Part shown: positions 1 to 7,937 of the stretch, piece after piece | Numbering within the stretch: position 1 is the stretch's first letter | How the letters are laid out: every line of letters begins with the position of its first letter | DNA from: Gaiellasilicea sp963806955 | GTDB taxonomy: Bacteria; Actinomycetota; Thermoleophilia; Gaiellales; Gaiellaceae | Reading direction: 5' to 3' | Assembly: GCA_963806955.1 (NCBI GenBank) | Contig: CAWDZG010000001.1 | Span: forward strand, 868,001-932,000 | DNA length: 64,000 nt | The notes under the pieces: generated by a model | Database searches by the model: none | What the model was told of the DNA's origin: nothing | What the model saw: only the letters and a program-made list of their open reading frames with translations | Program-made: the position numbers and the translations under genes

Positions 1-56
1 AGCACGATGGCGGCGACGACTCCGGGGAGGAGTGCCAGCCAGCTCGTCGTCTTCAT
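1..56 (-). CDS. Start of a membrane or secreted protein (partial)
   Basis: Only the first 19 codons are inside the window; the gene runs off the left edge. The ATG lies at 56-54 on the minus strand and a clear AAGGAG ribosome-binding site (62-67) sits 5 nt upstream, which fixes the start. The peptide MKTTSWLALLPGVVAAIVL is a short polar head followed by an unbroken hydrophobic run, so it is a signal peptide or first membrane helix. It follows the FAD oxidoreductase on the same strand after about 100 bp. The function cannot be told from this fragment. Confidence 0.6.
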   Translation of the reverse strand, partial: MKTTSWLALLPGVVAAIV

Positions 57-158
57 TCCAACTCCTTCGTTTGAGGGCAGGGACAAGCCTCGCGGCAGAA
101 GGTGGGATCGGCAAGAAGACGGGCGTGGAACTGTCTCAACGCCCGGCCGGGCGCGGAG

Positions 159-1283
159 CTATGCCAGCAGCCGCGCAGGAGACATCTGCTCGAGGAGCGG
201 ATGGGGCTCGCCGAGCAGCGCGTGCGCGACCAGGTCGCCGCACATCAGTCCGAGCACATTGCCGTGGCCCGAGTACCCGCCGGCGACCCAGATGCGGTCG
301 CTGTCAGGAACCGGACCGACGACAGGCATCAGGTCGGGAACGAGACCGAACACGCCCGACCAGCGGTGTGTGATCTCGGGCCGGCGCCCGAGCAGCGACT
401 CGGCGAATGCCTCGAGCGCTCCCTGGATCCGCTCGGTTGTCGCCTCCGTCGCGGTGAACTCCGAGTCCATGTCGGCGTCCCGGAAGCCGCCGACGATCAG
501 CCGGCCCTCCTCGTTCTGGTGCCAGTAGTCGAAACCGTGGCGACCGTAGTGAGGCAACGGGAACAGCACCTCGGCGAGCGGCTCGGTCGCGATCATCTGA
601 CCGCGCGTCGGGATGATCAGGCCCTCGAGCCCACCGAGGAGGCCGCTCGGATACCCGTCCGTCGCCACGACGACCGTCTGCGCCTCGAGCACGTCGACAC
701 TCTCGACGCGGTCGTGCTCGCGGATCTCCACCCCGGCCTCCGCGGCCGCGACGGCGAGCCGCCGCACCAGACGCGCCGGCTGCAGCACCGCGTCGTCCGG
801 GTGGAAGAGGGCGCCCGGAAACCGCCCCCGCAGCGGCTCCGGCAGCTCGTCGCGCCACTCGGCCGCGAAGCCGTCCTCACGGAGTGCCTCGTACTCGGCG
901 TGGAGCTCGTCACGCTCGTCCTCGCCGGCCAGGCGCAGGCTCCCCGTCTTGCGGCACGCATCGCCGCCGAGTTCGCCCATCCGCCCGACGTAGGTCTCGG
1001 TCAGGCGCCAGTAGTCCGCAGCCGCGCCGTGGCCGAGCCACTCCCGCGCGCTGTCGTATGCCATCGCCCCGCCGCGCAGGGCAAACCCGCCGTTGCGGCC
1101 GCTCGCGCCGGAGGCGATCGCGCGCGCCTCGTACAGGCGCACGCGCTTGCCGGCGGCCGCCAGCGTGAGCGCGCACGAGATGCCGGTGATCCCACCGCCG
1201 ACGACCGCGACGTCGGGCCGTCCGGCGAGGGGTCGGGAAGCAAGCGCGGGCGCGGGCTCGGCGAGCCAGAACGAGTCAGCCAC
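159..1283 (-). CDS. FAD-dependent amine/amino-acid oxidoreductase (DAO family)
   Basis: A 374-residue flavoprotein of the D-amino-acid-oxidase (DAO) superfamily, closest in appearance to gamma-glutamylputrescine or glycine oxidases. The N-terminal Rossmann dinucleotide-binding motif VGGGITG is at residues 28-34 with the ribose-binding acid E52 after it. The SGRNGGF segment (61-67) is typical of putrescine-oxidase-like members, and the C-terminal GGYSGHG closes the FAD site. Length is normal for the family. The start is GTG 1283, supported by a TAGCAT -10 box 6 nt upstream that overlaps the dprA stop codon. The substrate cannot be assigned; oxidation of an amine or secondary amino acid to an imine with hydrogen peroxide release is the family reaction. 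Confidence 0.85.
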   Translation of the reverse strand: MADSFWLAEPAPALASRPLAGRPDVAVVGGGITGISCALTLAAAGKRVRLYEARAIASGASGRNGGFALRGGAMAYDSAREWLGHGAAADYWRLTETYVGRMGELGGDACRKTGSLRLAGEDERDELHAEYEALREDGFAAEWRDELPEPLRGRFPGALFHPDDAVLQPARLVRRLAVAAAEAGVEIREHDRVESVDVLEAQTVVVATDGYPSGLLGGLEGLIIPTRGQMIATEPLAEVLFPLPHYGRHGFDYWHQNEEGRLIVGGFRDADMDSEFTATEATTERIQGALEAFAESLLGRRPEITHRWSGVFGLVPDLMPVVGPVPDSDRIWVAGGYSGHGNVLGLMCGDLVAHALLGEPHPLLEQMSPARLLA

Positions 1284-1289
1284 GCGGCG

Positions 1290-1295
1290 ATGCTA
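1290..1295 (-). promoter_or_regulatory. Leaderless -10 box (TAGCAT) sharing the dprA stop codon
   Basis: TAGCAT lies 6 nt upstream of the GTG of the FAD oxidoreductase, the spacing expected if transcription starts at or next to the start codon. Its first triplet, TAG, is the stop codon of dprA. No Shine-Dalgarno sequence is present between them. Confidence 0.45.
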
Positions 1296-2276
1296 GCTGG
1301 CAGCCCGAAAGACACCATCCTCCTCCCGGACGGCGCCGGCCAGCTCGAGCTCCGTCAGCGCCACGGCGACCTCGCCGGCGCCGAGGCCGGTTGCCCGAGC
1401 CAGCTCGTCCGCGCCAACGGCTGCCTCGCGAACCCGCGCCAGCACTCGCGCCGCCGTCTCGCCGAGCTCCGGCGCAGCCGTAGCGGCGACCTCGAGGCCG
1501 TAGCTCTCGAGCACGTCCTGCGCGCAGGTGAGCGGGGTCGCGCCCAGCCGCAGTAGCGCGTTGGCTCCTGCCGACAACGCGCTCGTGATCTCGCCCGGTA
1601 CCGCGAACACTTCCCGGCCCTCCTCGAGCGCGAAGTCGGCCGTGATCAGCGCGCCGCTGCGCTCGCGCGCCTCCACGACGACCGCTGCCGCGCAGAGCCC
1701 CGCAACGATCCGGTTTCGCGCCGGGAAACGCCACGGGGCCGGCTCGACGCCCGGGGCGTACTCGGACACGATCAGGCCCGCGCCCGCCACGTGACGGGCG
1801 AGCTCCCGGTGCGCGGCTGGATAGTCGCGGTCGATGCCGCAGCCGAGGACGGCAACGGTGACGCCGCCCGCCTCGAGCGCACCGCGATGCGCCTCTGCGT
1901 CGACCCCTCGCGCGAGCCCGCTGACGACGACGAGCCCGGCGGAGGCCAGATCACGACCAAGGGCACGCGCGACCTGCCGACCGTAGGCCGAGCAGGCGCG
2001 GGCCCCGACGAGTGCGACTGCCGGCCGGGCGAGCAGAGCCACGTCCGCGTCGCCGCGCACGAAGAGGCCGGCCGGTGGATCGTGAATCGCGCGCAGAAAC
2101 GGCGGAAAGGCGTCGTCGGAGCGGGCGAGAAAGCGAAAGCCGAGCGTGCGCAGTCGCTCCAGCTCGGCGGAGGCATCGAACCCGGCCTTGAAAGCGGCGA
2201 ATCGGGAGCTCCGCGGCTCGCCGACGAGGTGGGCGTCGCTGGCCGCCGCGAAGGTGGCGAGCGCGAGCTCGTTCAT
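1293..2276 (-). CDS. dprA: DNA processing protein DprA/Smf
   Basis: A 327-residue DprA, which binds incoming single-stranded DNA during natural transformation and loads RecA on it. The extended Rossmann domain is complete: VALVGAR, VVSGLARGVDAEAH, GCGIDRDYP and FPARNRIVAGL appear in order. A C-terminal winged-helix segment follows. The N-terminal SAM-like part is short. The start ATG (2276-2274) overlaps the comM stop by 4 bp (ATGA), so the two are translationally coupled, as in the usual comM-dprA pair. Whether this organism is transformable is not shown by these genes alone, because both are common in non-competent bacteria. Confidence 0.93.
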   Translation of the reverse strand: MNELALATFAAASDAHLVGEPRSSRFAAFKAGFDASAELERLRTLGFRFLARSDDAFPPFLRAIHDPPAGLFVRGDADVALLARPAVALVGARACSAYGRQVARALGRDLASAGLVVVSGLARGVDAEAHRGALEAGGVTVAVLGCGIDRDYPAAHRELARHVAGAGLIVSEYAPGVEPAPWRFPARNRIVAGLCAAAVVVEARERSGALITADFALEEGREVFAVPGEITSALSAGANALLRLGATPLTCAQDVLESYGLEVAATAAPELGETAARVLARVREAAVGADELARATGLGAGEVAVALTELELAGAVREEDGVFRAAS

Positions 2277-3727
2277 GCCGCGAGATCCTTGGGCGCGCGG
2301 TAGGCCAGGGCTTCTGCCACGTGCTCGGGGAGCACGCTCTCGGCACCGGCGAGCGCTGCCGCCGTCCGCGCGACGCGCGCGACGCGGGCACGGCCGCGCC
2401 CGGACAGCGGCAGGCGCTCGACGGCGCGGCTGAGCAGCTCGTCTGCTTGCGGGGTCCGTTTCAGCCTTGACCCGTCGAGCCTCGCCCGCCCTGCTCGGAC
2501 GCGTTCGCGGACAGGCTCGGAAGACTCGGACTGCCCGGCGGCAAGCTCCTCCGCCCGCGGTCGGGGAACGGTGACGACGAGATCGAAGCGGTCGAGCAGC
2601 GCTTTCGAGAGCTTGTCCCGGAAGGCCGCGAGCCGCTGCGGCGAACAGGAGCACTGCGCAGCCGGGTCGCCGCGACCAGCGCAGGCGCACAGGTTCATGG
2701 TCGCGATCAGCTGAAATCGCGCCGGAAAGAGCGCGTGGCCCTGGACTCGTACGACCGCGACGACGCCGTCCTCCAGCGGCTGGCGCAGTGCCTCGAGCGC
2801 GGGCCGCTGGAACTCGGGCAGCTCGTCGAGGAGGAGCACGCCGTGGTGAGCGAGGCTCGCCTCGCCGGGCCGCGGTCCCGGCCCGCCGCCGATGATGGCC
2901 GCCGTCGACGCGCTGTGGTGCGGCGCGCGGAAGGGTCGTCGCGTCAGTAGCGGCCGCTCCGGCGGCAGGACGCCCGCGACCGAATGGATGCGCATCACCT
3001 CCAGCGCCTCGCGCGGCTCGAGCGGCGGCAGGATCGACGGCAGCCTGCGCCCGAGCATCGTCTTCCCGGTTCCCGGCGGTCCGGCGAGGAGCAGGTTGTG
3101 ACCGCCCGTCGCGGCGAGCTCGAGCGCTCGCCGTGCGCGCTCCTGCCCGCGCACGTCGGCGAGGTCTGGCTGGTCGGGCTCGGGCTCCTCGTCCGGTGGG
3201 TCGACCGGCGGTGGGCGCAGCTCTCCGCGCAGGTAGGCCACTGCTTCGGCGAGGTGGCGCACCGGGATCGCCTCGACGCCGCCCAGCTCGGCCTCGCATG
3301 CGGACTCGGGCGCGCAGAGGATTCGTTCGAGCCCCGCCCGGCGCGCCCCTTCGGCGACCGCGAAGGCGCCGCGCACGGGCCGCACCCGACCGTCGAGCGC
3401 GAGCTCGCCGACTGCGGCGTGCTCTGCGAGGCGCTCGGACGGCAACTGTCCCGAGGCTGCGAGCACGGCGAGCGCGATCGAGAGGTCGAAGCCGGAGCCC
3501 TCCTTGCGCAACCCCGCCGGCGCGAGGTTGACCGTGATCCGCTTCAGCGGCCACTCGAGACTGGCCGAGCCGATCCCGCTACGGACGCGGTGCTTCGCCT
3601 CGGCACACGCCCTATCGGCGAGCCCGACGATCGCGAACGTGGGCACGCCGCCCTCGATGTGCGCTTCGACCTCGACGCGCCTCGGCTCGAGGCCGACGAG
3701 GGCGTGGGTGACGGAGCGCGCGAGCAC
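2273..3727 (-). CDS. comM: ComM/YifB-type AAA+ Mg-chelatase-like helicase
   Basis: A YifB/ComM family AAA+ protein, a branch-migration helicase acting in natural transformation and recombination. It has the N-terminal Lon-like ChlI fold (VGLADRA, VNLAPAGLRKEG), a Walker A GPPGTGKT near residue 216, Walker B LLLDELPEF, the cysteine-rich CACAGRGDPAAQCSCSP loop, and the C-terminal Mg-chelatase domain. GTG 3727 is preferred (484 aa; VLARSVTHALVGLE matches the usual N-terminus) because a TAGCGT -10 box lies 7 nt upstream. An in-frame GTG at 3736 would add three residues. It is coupled to dprA by an ATGA overlap. In related genomes yraN is adjacent; here four genes separate them. Confidence 0.93.
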   Translation of the reverse strand: MLARSVTHALVGLEPRRVEVEAHIEGGVPTFAIVGLADRACAEAKHRVRSGIGSASLEWPLKRITVNLAPAGLRKEGSGFDLSIALAVLAASGQLPSERLAEHAAVGELALDGRVRPVRGAFAVAEGARRAGLERILCAPESACEAELGGVEAIPVRHLAEAVAYLRGELRPPPVDPPDEEPEPDQPDLADVRGQERARRALELAATGGHNLLLAGPPGTGKTMLGRRLPSILPPLEPREALEVMRIHSVAGVLPPERPLLTRRPFRAPHHSASTAAIIGGGPGPRPGEASLAHHGVLLLDELPEFQRPALEALRQPLEDGVVAVVRVQGHALFPARFQLIATMNLCACAGRGDPAAQCSCSPQRLAAFRDKLSKALLDRFDLVVTVPRPRAEELAAGQSESSEPVRERVRAGRARLDGSRLKRTPQADELLSRAVERLPLSGRGRARVARVARTAAALAGAESVLPEHVAEALAYRAPKDLAA

Positions 3728-3734
3728 GGGACCC

Positions 3735-3791
3735 ACGCTAGGTGCGTGCCTGTGGCGAGGGTGCGTCGCGATCGTGCCGCCTTCGTAAACT
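3735..3791. promoter_or_regulatory. Divergent leaderless promoters for comM and the SnoaL-like gene
   Basis: On the minus strand TAGCGT (3735-3740) is 7 nt upstream of the comM GTG at 3727. On the plus strand TAAACT (3786-3791) is 6 nt upstream of the ATG at 3798. Neither gene has a Shine-Dalgarno sequence. Recognisable -35 boxes are absent on both strands. Confidence 0.45.
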
Positions 3792-3797
3792 CTTCCG

Positions 3798-4190
3798 ATG
3801 GATGCGACTGCGGCTGCGCGGCGGTGGGCGGAGACCTGGTCACGCGCCTGGCCGGACCGCGACGTCGACGCGATCGTCGCGCTCTACGCCGACGCTGCCT
3901 CCTACCGCGCGCTGGCCTTCCGCGAGCCCGATCTCGCCCCCGCCGGCGTCCGCCGCTATCTCGAAGAGAACTTCGGTGCCGAGAGCGAGATCGAGTGCTG
4001 GTTCGGCGAGCCCCTCGTCAGTGGCGACCGTGCCGCCGTCGAGTGGTGGGGCACCTGGGTCGAGGAGGGAAAGCGCCTGACGCTCGCGGGAACGACTCTG
4101 CTGCAGCTCGACGGCGCCGGCAAGGTCGTCGACCACCGCGACTACTGGAACGAGGTCGAGCGGCGCGAGCCGCCCTACGCCGGCTGGTAG
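3798..4190 (+). CDS. SnoaL-like / NTF2-fold small protein
   Basis: A 130-residue protein with the NTF2-like cone fold pattern: an N-terminal helix pair (WAETWSRAWPDRDVDAIVALYADAA), a tyrosine-rich strand, and later strands containing AVEWWGTWVEEGKRLTLAGTT and VDHRDYW. The family includes polyketide cyclases, ketosteroid isomerase-like enzymes and many non-catalytic ligand binders, so no reaction can be assigned. It is transcribed divergently from comM from a TAAACT -10 box 6 nt upstream of the ATG, and converges on the DNA methylase gene with a 1-bp gap. It is one of four accessory genes separating comM from yraN/rnhB. Confidence 0.75.
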   Translation: MDATAAARRWAETWSRAWPDRDVDAIVALYADAASYRALAFREPDLAPAGVRRYLEENFGAESEIECWFGEPLVSGDRAAVEWWGTWVEEGKRLTLAGTTLLQLDGAGKVVDHRDYWNEVERREPPYAGW

Positions 4191-4191
4191 C

Positions 4192-5295
4192 TCAGCGGCA
4201 GACGAGGATCGACTCGAAGTACTCGCCGGCGCGTCGCCCGGTGCGCCGGTTCACGTGGCGCTCGAGCCGCTCGTCGAGCCGCAGGCCCGCGCGCTCGAGA
4301 ATCTCCGGATAGAGCCCGCGGCGGTCGTTGACGACGATGCAGACCGGAGCGCCGCGCCTCAACGAGCCCTTGGCGCGAGCGAGCACTGCCGCGATCCCGC
4401 TCACGTACTCCTCGATCGCCGCCTTGCTCGTCCCCCGTGCCGCCGCGCCGAGCTCGCGCTCCCGGCGGTCGTCGAGGCCGAGCAGCTCGTAGGCGTAACG
4501 GTGCTGCTCGTGGTAGTCGATCAGGCCCGGGTAGGGCGGCGAGGTGACGACGCCGTCGTACGGGCCGCCGAGCTCGAGCTCGCGCGCATCGCCGTGCAGG
4601 ACGAGTGCTGCTCGGCGCGGGTCGCGCACATCGGCGAACGCGCGGATGCGGGCCGCCGTGTCCGTGAGGTACCTGGAGAGGAACTTGTTCGCACTCTCGA
4701 CGGGGCGGCAGGTGCGCCGGTGCTTGTGGCACCAGTACTCCCCGTGCTGCGGGACGCGCGGGAAGTCGAGGTCGAAGTGGGTCGTCAGCCGCGCGGAGCG
4801 GGCGGCCCGGGCGAGCACGACCCGGAGGACGTCGCGGCTCGCGTACTCGTCGAGCAGCGAACGGAAGTGGAGCAGCTCGGCGGCGGCCTGCGGCGCGAAC
4901 CAGTCCCGGACGAAGCCGGCCGGCCGCTCGGCAGACTCCCCCAGCAGCGCGCCGATCGAGCGCACGTCCGCGTCGAGGGTGTCGAGGTCGTGCTCGCGCG
5001 TCTTGACCGAGATCAGAAGCGCGTTGAAGGCCGCGATGTCGACACCGACGGCGTCGTAGCCCGACTCGAGCGCCTGCACGAGCGTCGTCCCCGAGCCCGC
5101 GAACGGGTCGAGCACCCGCCCGCCCGGCTTCACATAGCGCGAGAGCAGCGCCTCGACGAGCTGCGGCACGAACTTGCCGAGGTAGGGATGAAGGCGGTGG
5201 ACGTGCTTCGTCCGCTCGCGCTCGGGCAGCTCGCGCTCGGACCAGGAGAGGGCGAGGTCGAGCTCCCCGTAGAGGGCTTCCTGGGTGACGGCCAT
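4192..5295 (-). CDS. DNA N4/N6-type methyltransferase (orphan)
   Basis: A 367-residue DNA methylase-fold protein. The AdoMet-binding motif DPFAGSGTT is at residues 63-71 and the catalytic TSPPYPG motif at 251-257. Serine before PPY is typical of cytosine-N4 or adenine-N6 methylases. The AdoMet motif comes first, with about 180 residues between the two, which is alpha-class-like rather than the usual beta-class order of cytosine-N4 enzymes. The HPYLGKFVPQLV segment (36-47) and a CHKHRRTC cluster (189-196), possibly a metal site, lie outside the core. ATG 5295 is chosen because the 19 residues upstream (from GTG 5352) look non-coding. No restriction enzyme gene is adjacent, so it could be an orphan regulator or part of a defence system elsewhere; an RNA substrate is also possible. 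Confidence 0.8.
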   Translation of the reverse strand: MAVTQEALYGELDLALSWSERELPERERTKHVHRLHPYLGKFVPQLVEALLSRYVKPGGRVLDPFAGSGTTLVQALESGYDAVGVDIAAFNALLISVKTREHDLDTLDADVRSIGALLGESAERPAGFVRDWFAPQAAAELLHFRSLLDEYASRDVLRVVLARAARSARLTTHFDLDFPRVPQHGEYWCHKHRRTCRPVESANKFLSRYLTDTAARIRAFADVRDPRRAALVLHGDARELELGGPYDGVVTSPPYPGLIDYHEQHRYAYELLGLDDRRERELGAAARGTSKAAIEEYVSGIAAVLARAKGSLRRGAPVCIVVNDRRGLYPEILERAGLRLDERLERHVNRRTGRRAGEYFESILVCR

Positions 5296-5369
5296 CCGCC
5301 AAGAGGGTTCTCCCTGCGGCGCGGGAGTCCTGGCACAGTTCCGCGAGCACACCGGCGAGAGGAGCGTGG

Positions 5370-5816
5370 ATGTCAGGCATCTGGAGCGATGAATGGGAGT
5401 CGCTGGGCGAGAGCGAGTGGGAAGGCGGGACGAAGTCGACCCGGCTGCCGGGTGGCGAGCGGCTCGGCGCCACCGTGTACGAGCTGCCGCCCGGCGGTGC
5501 CAGCTCCTACCACTTCCATCACGGCTCCGAGGAGATCCTCGTCGCGATCGAGGCCGGCCTGACGCTGCGGACGCCGGACGGCGAGCGGGAGCTTGCGCGC
5601 GGCGAGACCGTCCACTTCCCGCGCGGCCCGGCGGGCGCGCACGGGCAGCTCAACCGCGGCGCCGGGCCCGTGCGCTACCTGATGGTCGGCACGCGGGAGA
5701 CGCCCGAGGTCGTCGAGTATCCCGACCTCGGGCAGCTCACCGCCCAGTCACGTCTGCCCTCACAGACGGGCGAGCAGCTCTTCGTCATCCACGACCTCGG
5801 CGGTGGCGCCGGCTAG
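5370..5816 (+). CDS. Cupin-domain protein
   Basis: A 148-residue single-domain cupin. Cupin motif 1 is visible as YHFHHGSEEILVAIEAG (metal ligands H-x-H and E), and motif 2 as GETVHFPRGPAGAHGQLN. A GAGAGAGA-RBS-like GAGAGGAG lies upstream of the ATG, so this start is leadered, unlike many others here. Small cupins of this type act as dioxygenases, isomerases, sugar-binding or sensor proteins; nothing in the sequence identifies the ligand. It is divergent from the DNA methylase and converges on htpX with a 4-bp overlap of the stop codons. Confidence 0.8.
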   Translation: MSGIWSDEWESLGESEWEGGTKSTRLPGGERLGATVYELPPGGASSYHFHHGSEEILVAIEAGLTLRTPDGERELARGETVHFPRGPAGAHGQLNRGAGPVRYLMVGTRETPEVVEYPDLGQLTAQSRLPSQTGEQLFVIHDLGGGAG

Positions 5817-6694
5817 TAGTGGATCCCGTGCGCCGCGTCGAGCGCGCGCAGGCGGCGGATCCGCTCCTCCATCGGCGGGTGCGTCGAGAAGAGCGCCCCG
5901 ACGCCGCGCTTGCTGAGCGGGTTTGCGATGTAGAGCGCCTCGGTGGCCGGGTTGACGTTCATCGGCACCGTCTCGACGCCGCGCTGGAGCGTGCCGAGCG
6001 CGTCGGCGAGCGACCTGCCCTCGCCGAGGTACTGGGCCGCGGTCGCGTCGGCCAGGTACTCGCGCTGGCGCGAGACGGCGAGCTGGAGGATCATGGCGGC
6101 CAGCGGTGCGACGATGATCGCCACGATCGCGCCGATCGCGCCGATCGGGTTGTTGTTGTCGTTGCGGCCACCGAAGATCATCGTCCACTGCATGATGTTC
6201 GCGATCGCGGCGATTGCCGCGCCGATCATCGCCGCGATCGTCATCACGAGGATGTCGCGGTTCGCGATGTGGGCCATCTCGTGCGCGAGCACGCCCTTCA
6301 CCTGGTCGCGCGGGAGGTAGCGGAGCAGGCCCTCGGTGACGGCGACGACCGCGTTCTTCGGGTTCCGGCCCGTCGCGAACGCGTTCGGCTGCTCGGAGGG
6401 GATCAGGTAGATCTGCGGCACCGGCACGCCGGCGTGGCCCGCGATCTCCTCGACGTCCCGGTAGAGCTCGGGCGCCTCGCTCCGGTCGACCGGCCGCGCC
6501 TTGCTCGCCTTGAGCGCGAGCTTGGCGGAGAACCAGAACATGACCAGGTTGAAGACGACCGCGATCCCGGCGAAGAGGATGATGCCGCTCGAGCCGCCGA
6601 AGAAGCCGCCGAGACCGACGAAGAGGGCGGCGAGCCCGGCGATGATGATCCAGGTGCGGCTCTGTGTCGCGAACCTGGTGCGGGAGATCGACAT
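5813..6694 (-). CDS. htpX: HtpX-like M48 zinc metalloprotease
   Basis: A 293-residue integral membrane protease of the HtpX family, which degrades misfolded membrane proteins. Two N-terminal membrane helices span roughly residues 15-32 and 36-57. The zinc-binding HEMAH is at 138-142, and the third ligand is expected in QREYLADA. Two more hydrophobic segments (about 148-172 and 183-205) follow the active site, as in HtpX. The start ATG 6694 has an AAAGGAA ribosome-binding site. A 12-bp perfect inverted repeat lies just upstream, in or beside the 5' leader. The 3' end overlaps that of the convergent cupin gene. Confidence 0.92.
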   Translation of the reverse strand: MSISRTRFATQSRTWIIIAGLAALFVGLGGFFGGSSGIILFAGIAVVFNLVMFWFSAKLALKASKARPVDRSEAPELYRDVEEIAGHAGVPVPQIYLIPSEQPNAFATGRNPKNAVVAVTEGLLRYLPRDQVKGVLAHEMAHIANRDILVMTIAAMIGAAIAAIANIMQWTMIFGGRNDNNNPIGAIGAIVAIIVAPLAAMILQLAVSRQREYLADATAAQYLGEGRSLADALGTLQRGVETVPMNVNPATEALYIANPLSKRGVGALFSTHPPMEERIRRLRALDAAHGIHY

Positions 6695-6709
6695 GTGGTG
6701 TTCGTTCCT

Positions 6710-6746
6710 TTCCGGCTGAATGAGATGTGGCTGGATTCAGCCGGAA
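6710..6746. repeat. 12-bp perfect inverted repeat upstream of htpX
   Basis: Arms TTCCGGCTGAAT (6710-6721) and ATTCAGCCGGAA (6735-6746) are perfect inverse complements separated by 13 nt. The element starts 15 nt upstream of the htpX ATG and covers the region where the leader or promoter should be. It could be a repressor operator or a 5' UTR hairpin. Confidence 0.6.
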
Positions 6747-6878
6747 GTTTCTCCCGCCCCGCGAGGGGCCGGTGCGCCCGGGCCGAAGCCGTTCTGACGA
6801 GCGCACCCGTTCGGGGATAGTGCCTTCCGGCAAGGTCAATCGTAGCCTGCAAGCCGGTCGTGAGGTGTTGCCGCGGGG

Positions 6879-7203
6879 TTAAAGCGCCGTCCGCTCGAGC
6901 CCGTCCGGGCGGACGGCGACGACCTCGAAACGGCAGTCGAGCTGCGCGCGCGGCGGGCGTTCGCGCCAGCCACGCCTCCGCCGCCCGGTGCAGGCGCCGC
7001 ACCTTCTCGGCGTCGACCATCTCGAGCGGGTCGCCGTAGCCGGATCCGGTCTTGCCCTTCACCTCGCAGAAGACGAGCCGCCGGCCGCGCCGGGCGATCA
7101 GGTCGAGCTCGTAGCCACCGGCCCAGACGTTCGTGCCGAGGATCCGGTAGCCGCGGAGACGGTAGTGGCGGGCGGCGCGGCGCTCGTCAGGATTGCGCGC
7201 CAC
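6879..7203 (-). CDS. yraN: YraN family (UPF0102) nuclease-like protein, frameshifted
   Basis: Two overlapping frames together give a full-length YraN protein. The first (from GTG 7203) carries VARNPDERRAARHYR, GYRILGTNVW, GYELDLIARRG and VFCEVKGKTG, the PD-(D/E)xK-like core. The second carries the normal C-terminus CRFEVVAVRPDGLERTAL followed by TAA. The switch falls in a GC run at about 6943-6951 and equals one extra base. The gene starts inside the 3' end of rnhB (17-bp overlap), the common rnhB-yraN arrangement. YraN is linked to DNA processing and cell division, but its reaction is not established. The frameshift may be a sequence error or a real inactivation. Confidence 0.85.
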
Positions 7204-7831
7204 TGTAGGCGAGCGCGTTGAAGGAGAGGCGGTGCTGGTCGCTCGGGCCGTGCTCGCGCACTGCGGCCGAGTGCCCGGGGGTGATGTAGCCGACGTGCCG
7301 GGCGAACCCGTAGCTCGGGTAGAGCGCATCGAGGCGCCGCATCACGCGGTCGCGCGTCACCTTGGCGACGATCGAGGCCGCCGCGATCGCGGCGCTCTTC
7401 GTGTCGCCGTCGACGACCGCGCGGTGTGCGGGCGCAGCTGGGCCGAGGCGGAAGCCGTCGACGAGGCAGGCGACGTCGGCGTCCGGCGCCAGCGCGGCGA
7501 GCACCGAGCGGAGGCCCCAGAGGTTCGACTTGTGCAGGCCGTTGCGATCGATGTCGCAGGAGGGGATGACGCGGACGCTGATCCGCGTGGCGCAGCCGAT
7601 CACGGCGCGGAAGAGCTCCTCGCGCTCGGCGGGCGCGACCTGCTTCGAGTCGTTCAGCGAGGCGAGCGGGCGGACGCGGTGGTCGCGCAGGCAGTCGTAG
7701 TCGAGCAGGACGCCGGCGACGACGAGCGGGCCCGCAAGCGAGCCGCGGCCGGCCTCGTCGGCGCCCGCGACGAAGCGCACGCCGAGCTTGCGGTCGAACG
7801 AGAGGAGCCTCTGGCCGGTGCTGCGCGCCAC
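7187..7831 (-). CDS. rnhB: Ribonuclease HII
   Basis: A 214-residue RNase HII that removes ribonucleotides and RNA primers from DNA. The signature GADEAGRGSLAGPLVVAGV gives the D-E-D active-site start, the third acid is in VDG, and GDTKSAAIAAASIVAKVTRDR is the conserved second half. GTG 7831 is chosen because a TATCCT -10 box sits 7 nt upstream; reading further upstream adds only low-complexity sequence. yraN begins inside its 3' end. Length and motif order are normal. Confidence 0.93.
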   Translation of the reverse strand: MARSTGQRLLSFDRKLGVRFVAGADEAGRGSLAGPLVVAGVLLDYDCLRDHRVRPLASLNDSKQVAPAEREELFRAVIGCATRISVRVIPSCDIDRNGLHKSNLWGLRSVLAALAPDADVACLVDGFRLGPAAPAHRAVVDGDTKSAAIAAASIVAKVTRDRVMRRLDALYPSYGFARHVGYITPGHSAAVREHGPSDQHRLSFNALAYSGAQS

Positions 7832-7838
7832 GCGTCCG

Positions 7839-7844
7839 AGGATA
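7839..7844 (-). promoter_or_regulatory. Leaderless -10 box of rnhB (TATCCT)
   Basis: TATCCT lies 7 nt upstream of GTG 7831 with no Shine-Dalgarno sequence in between. It supports this start and separate transcription of rnhB-yraN from rplS. Confidence 0.45.
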
Positions 7845-7937
7845 GACGCCGCTGCAGCCGGATCCCGGGCTGGGGACGGATTGTCACGCTCTTTCCACAA
7901 TTCGAGGCGGGTCGGCACCCGGTCTCGCCGGGGCAGC

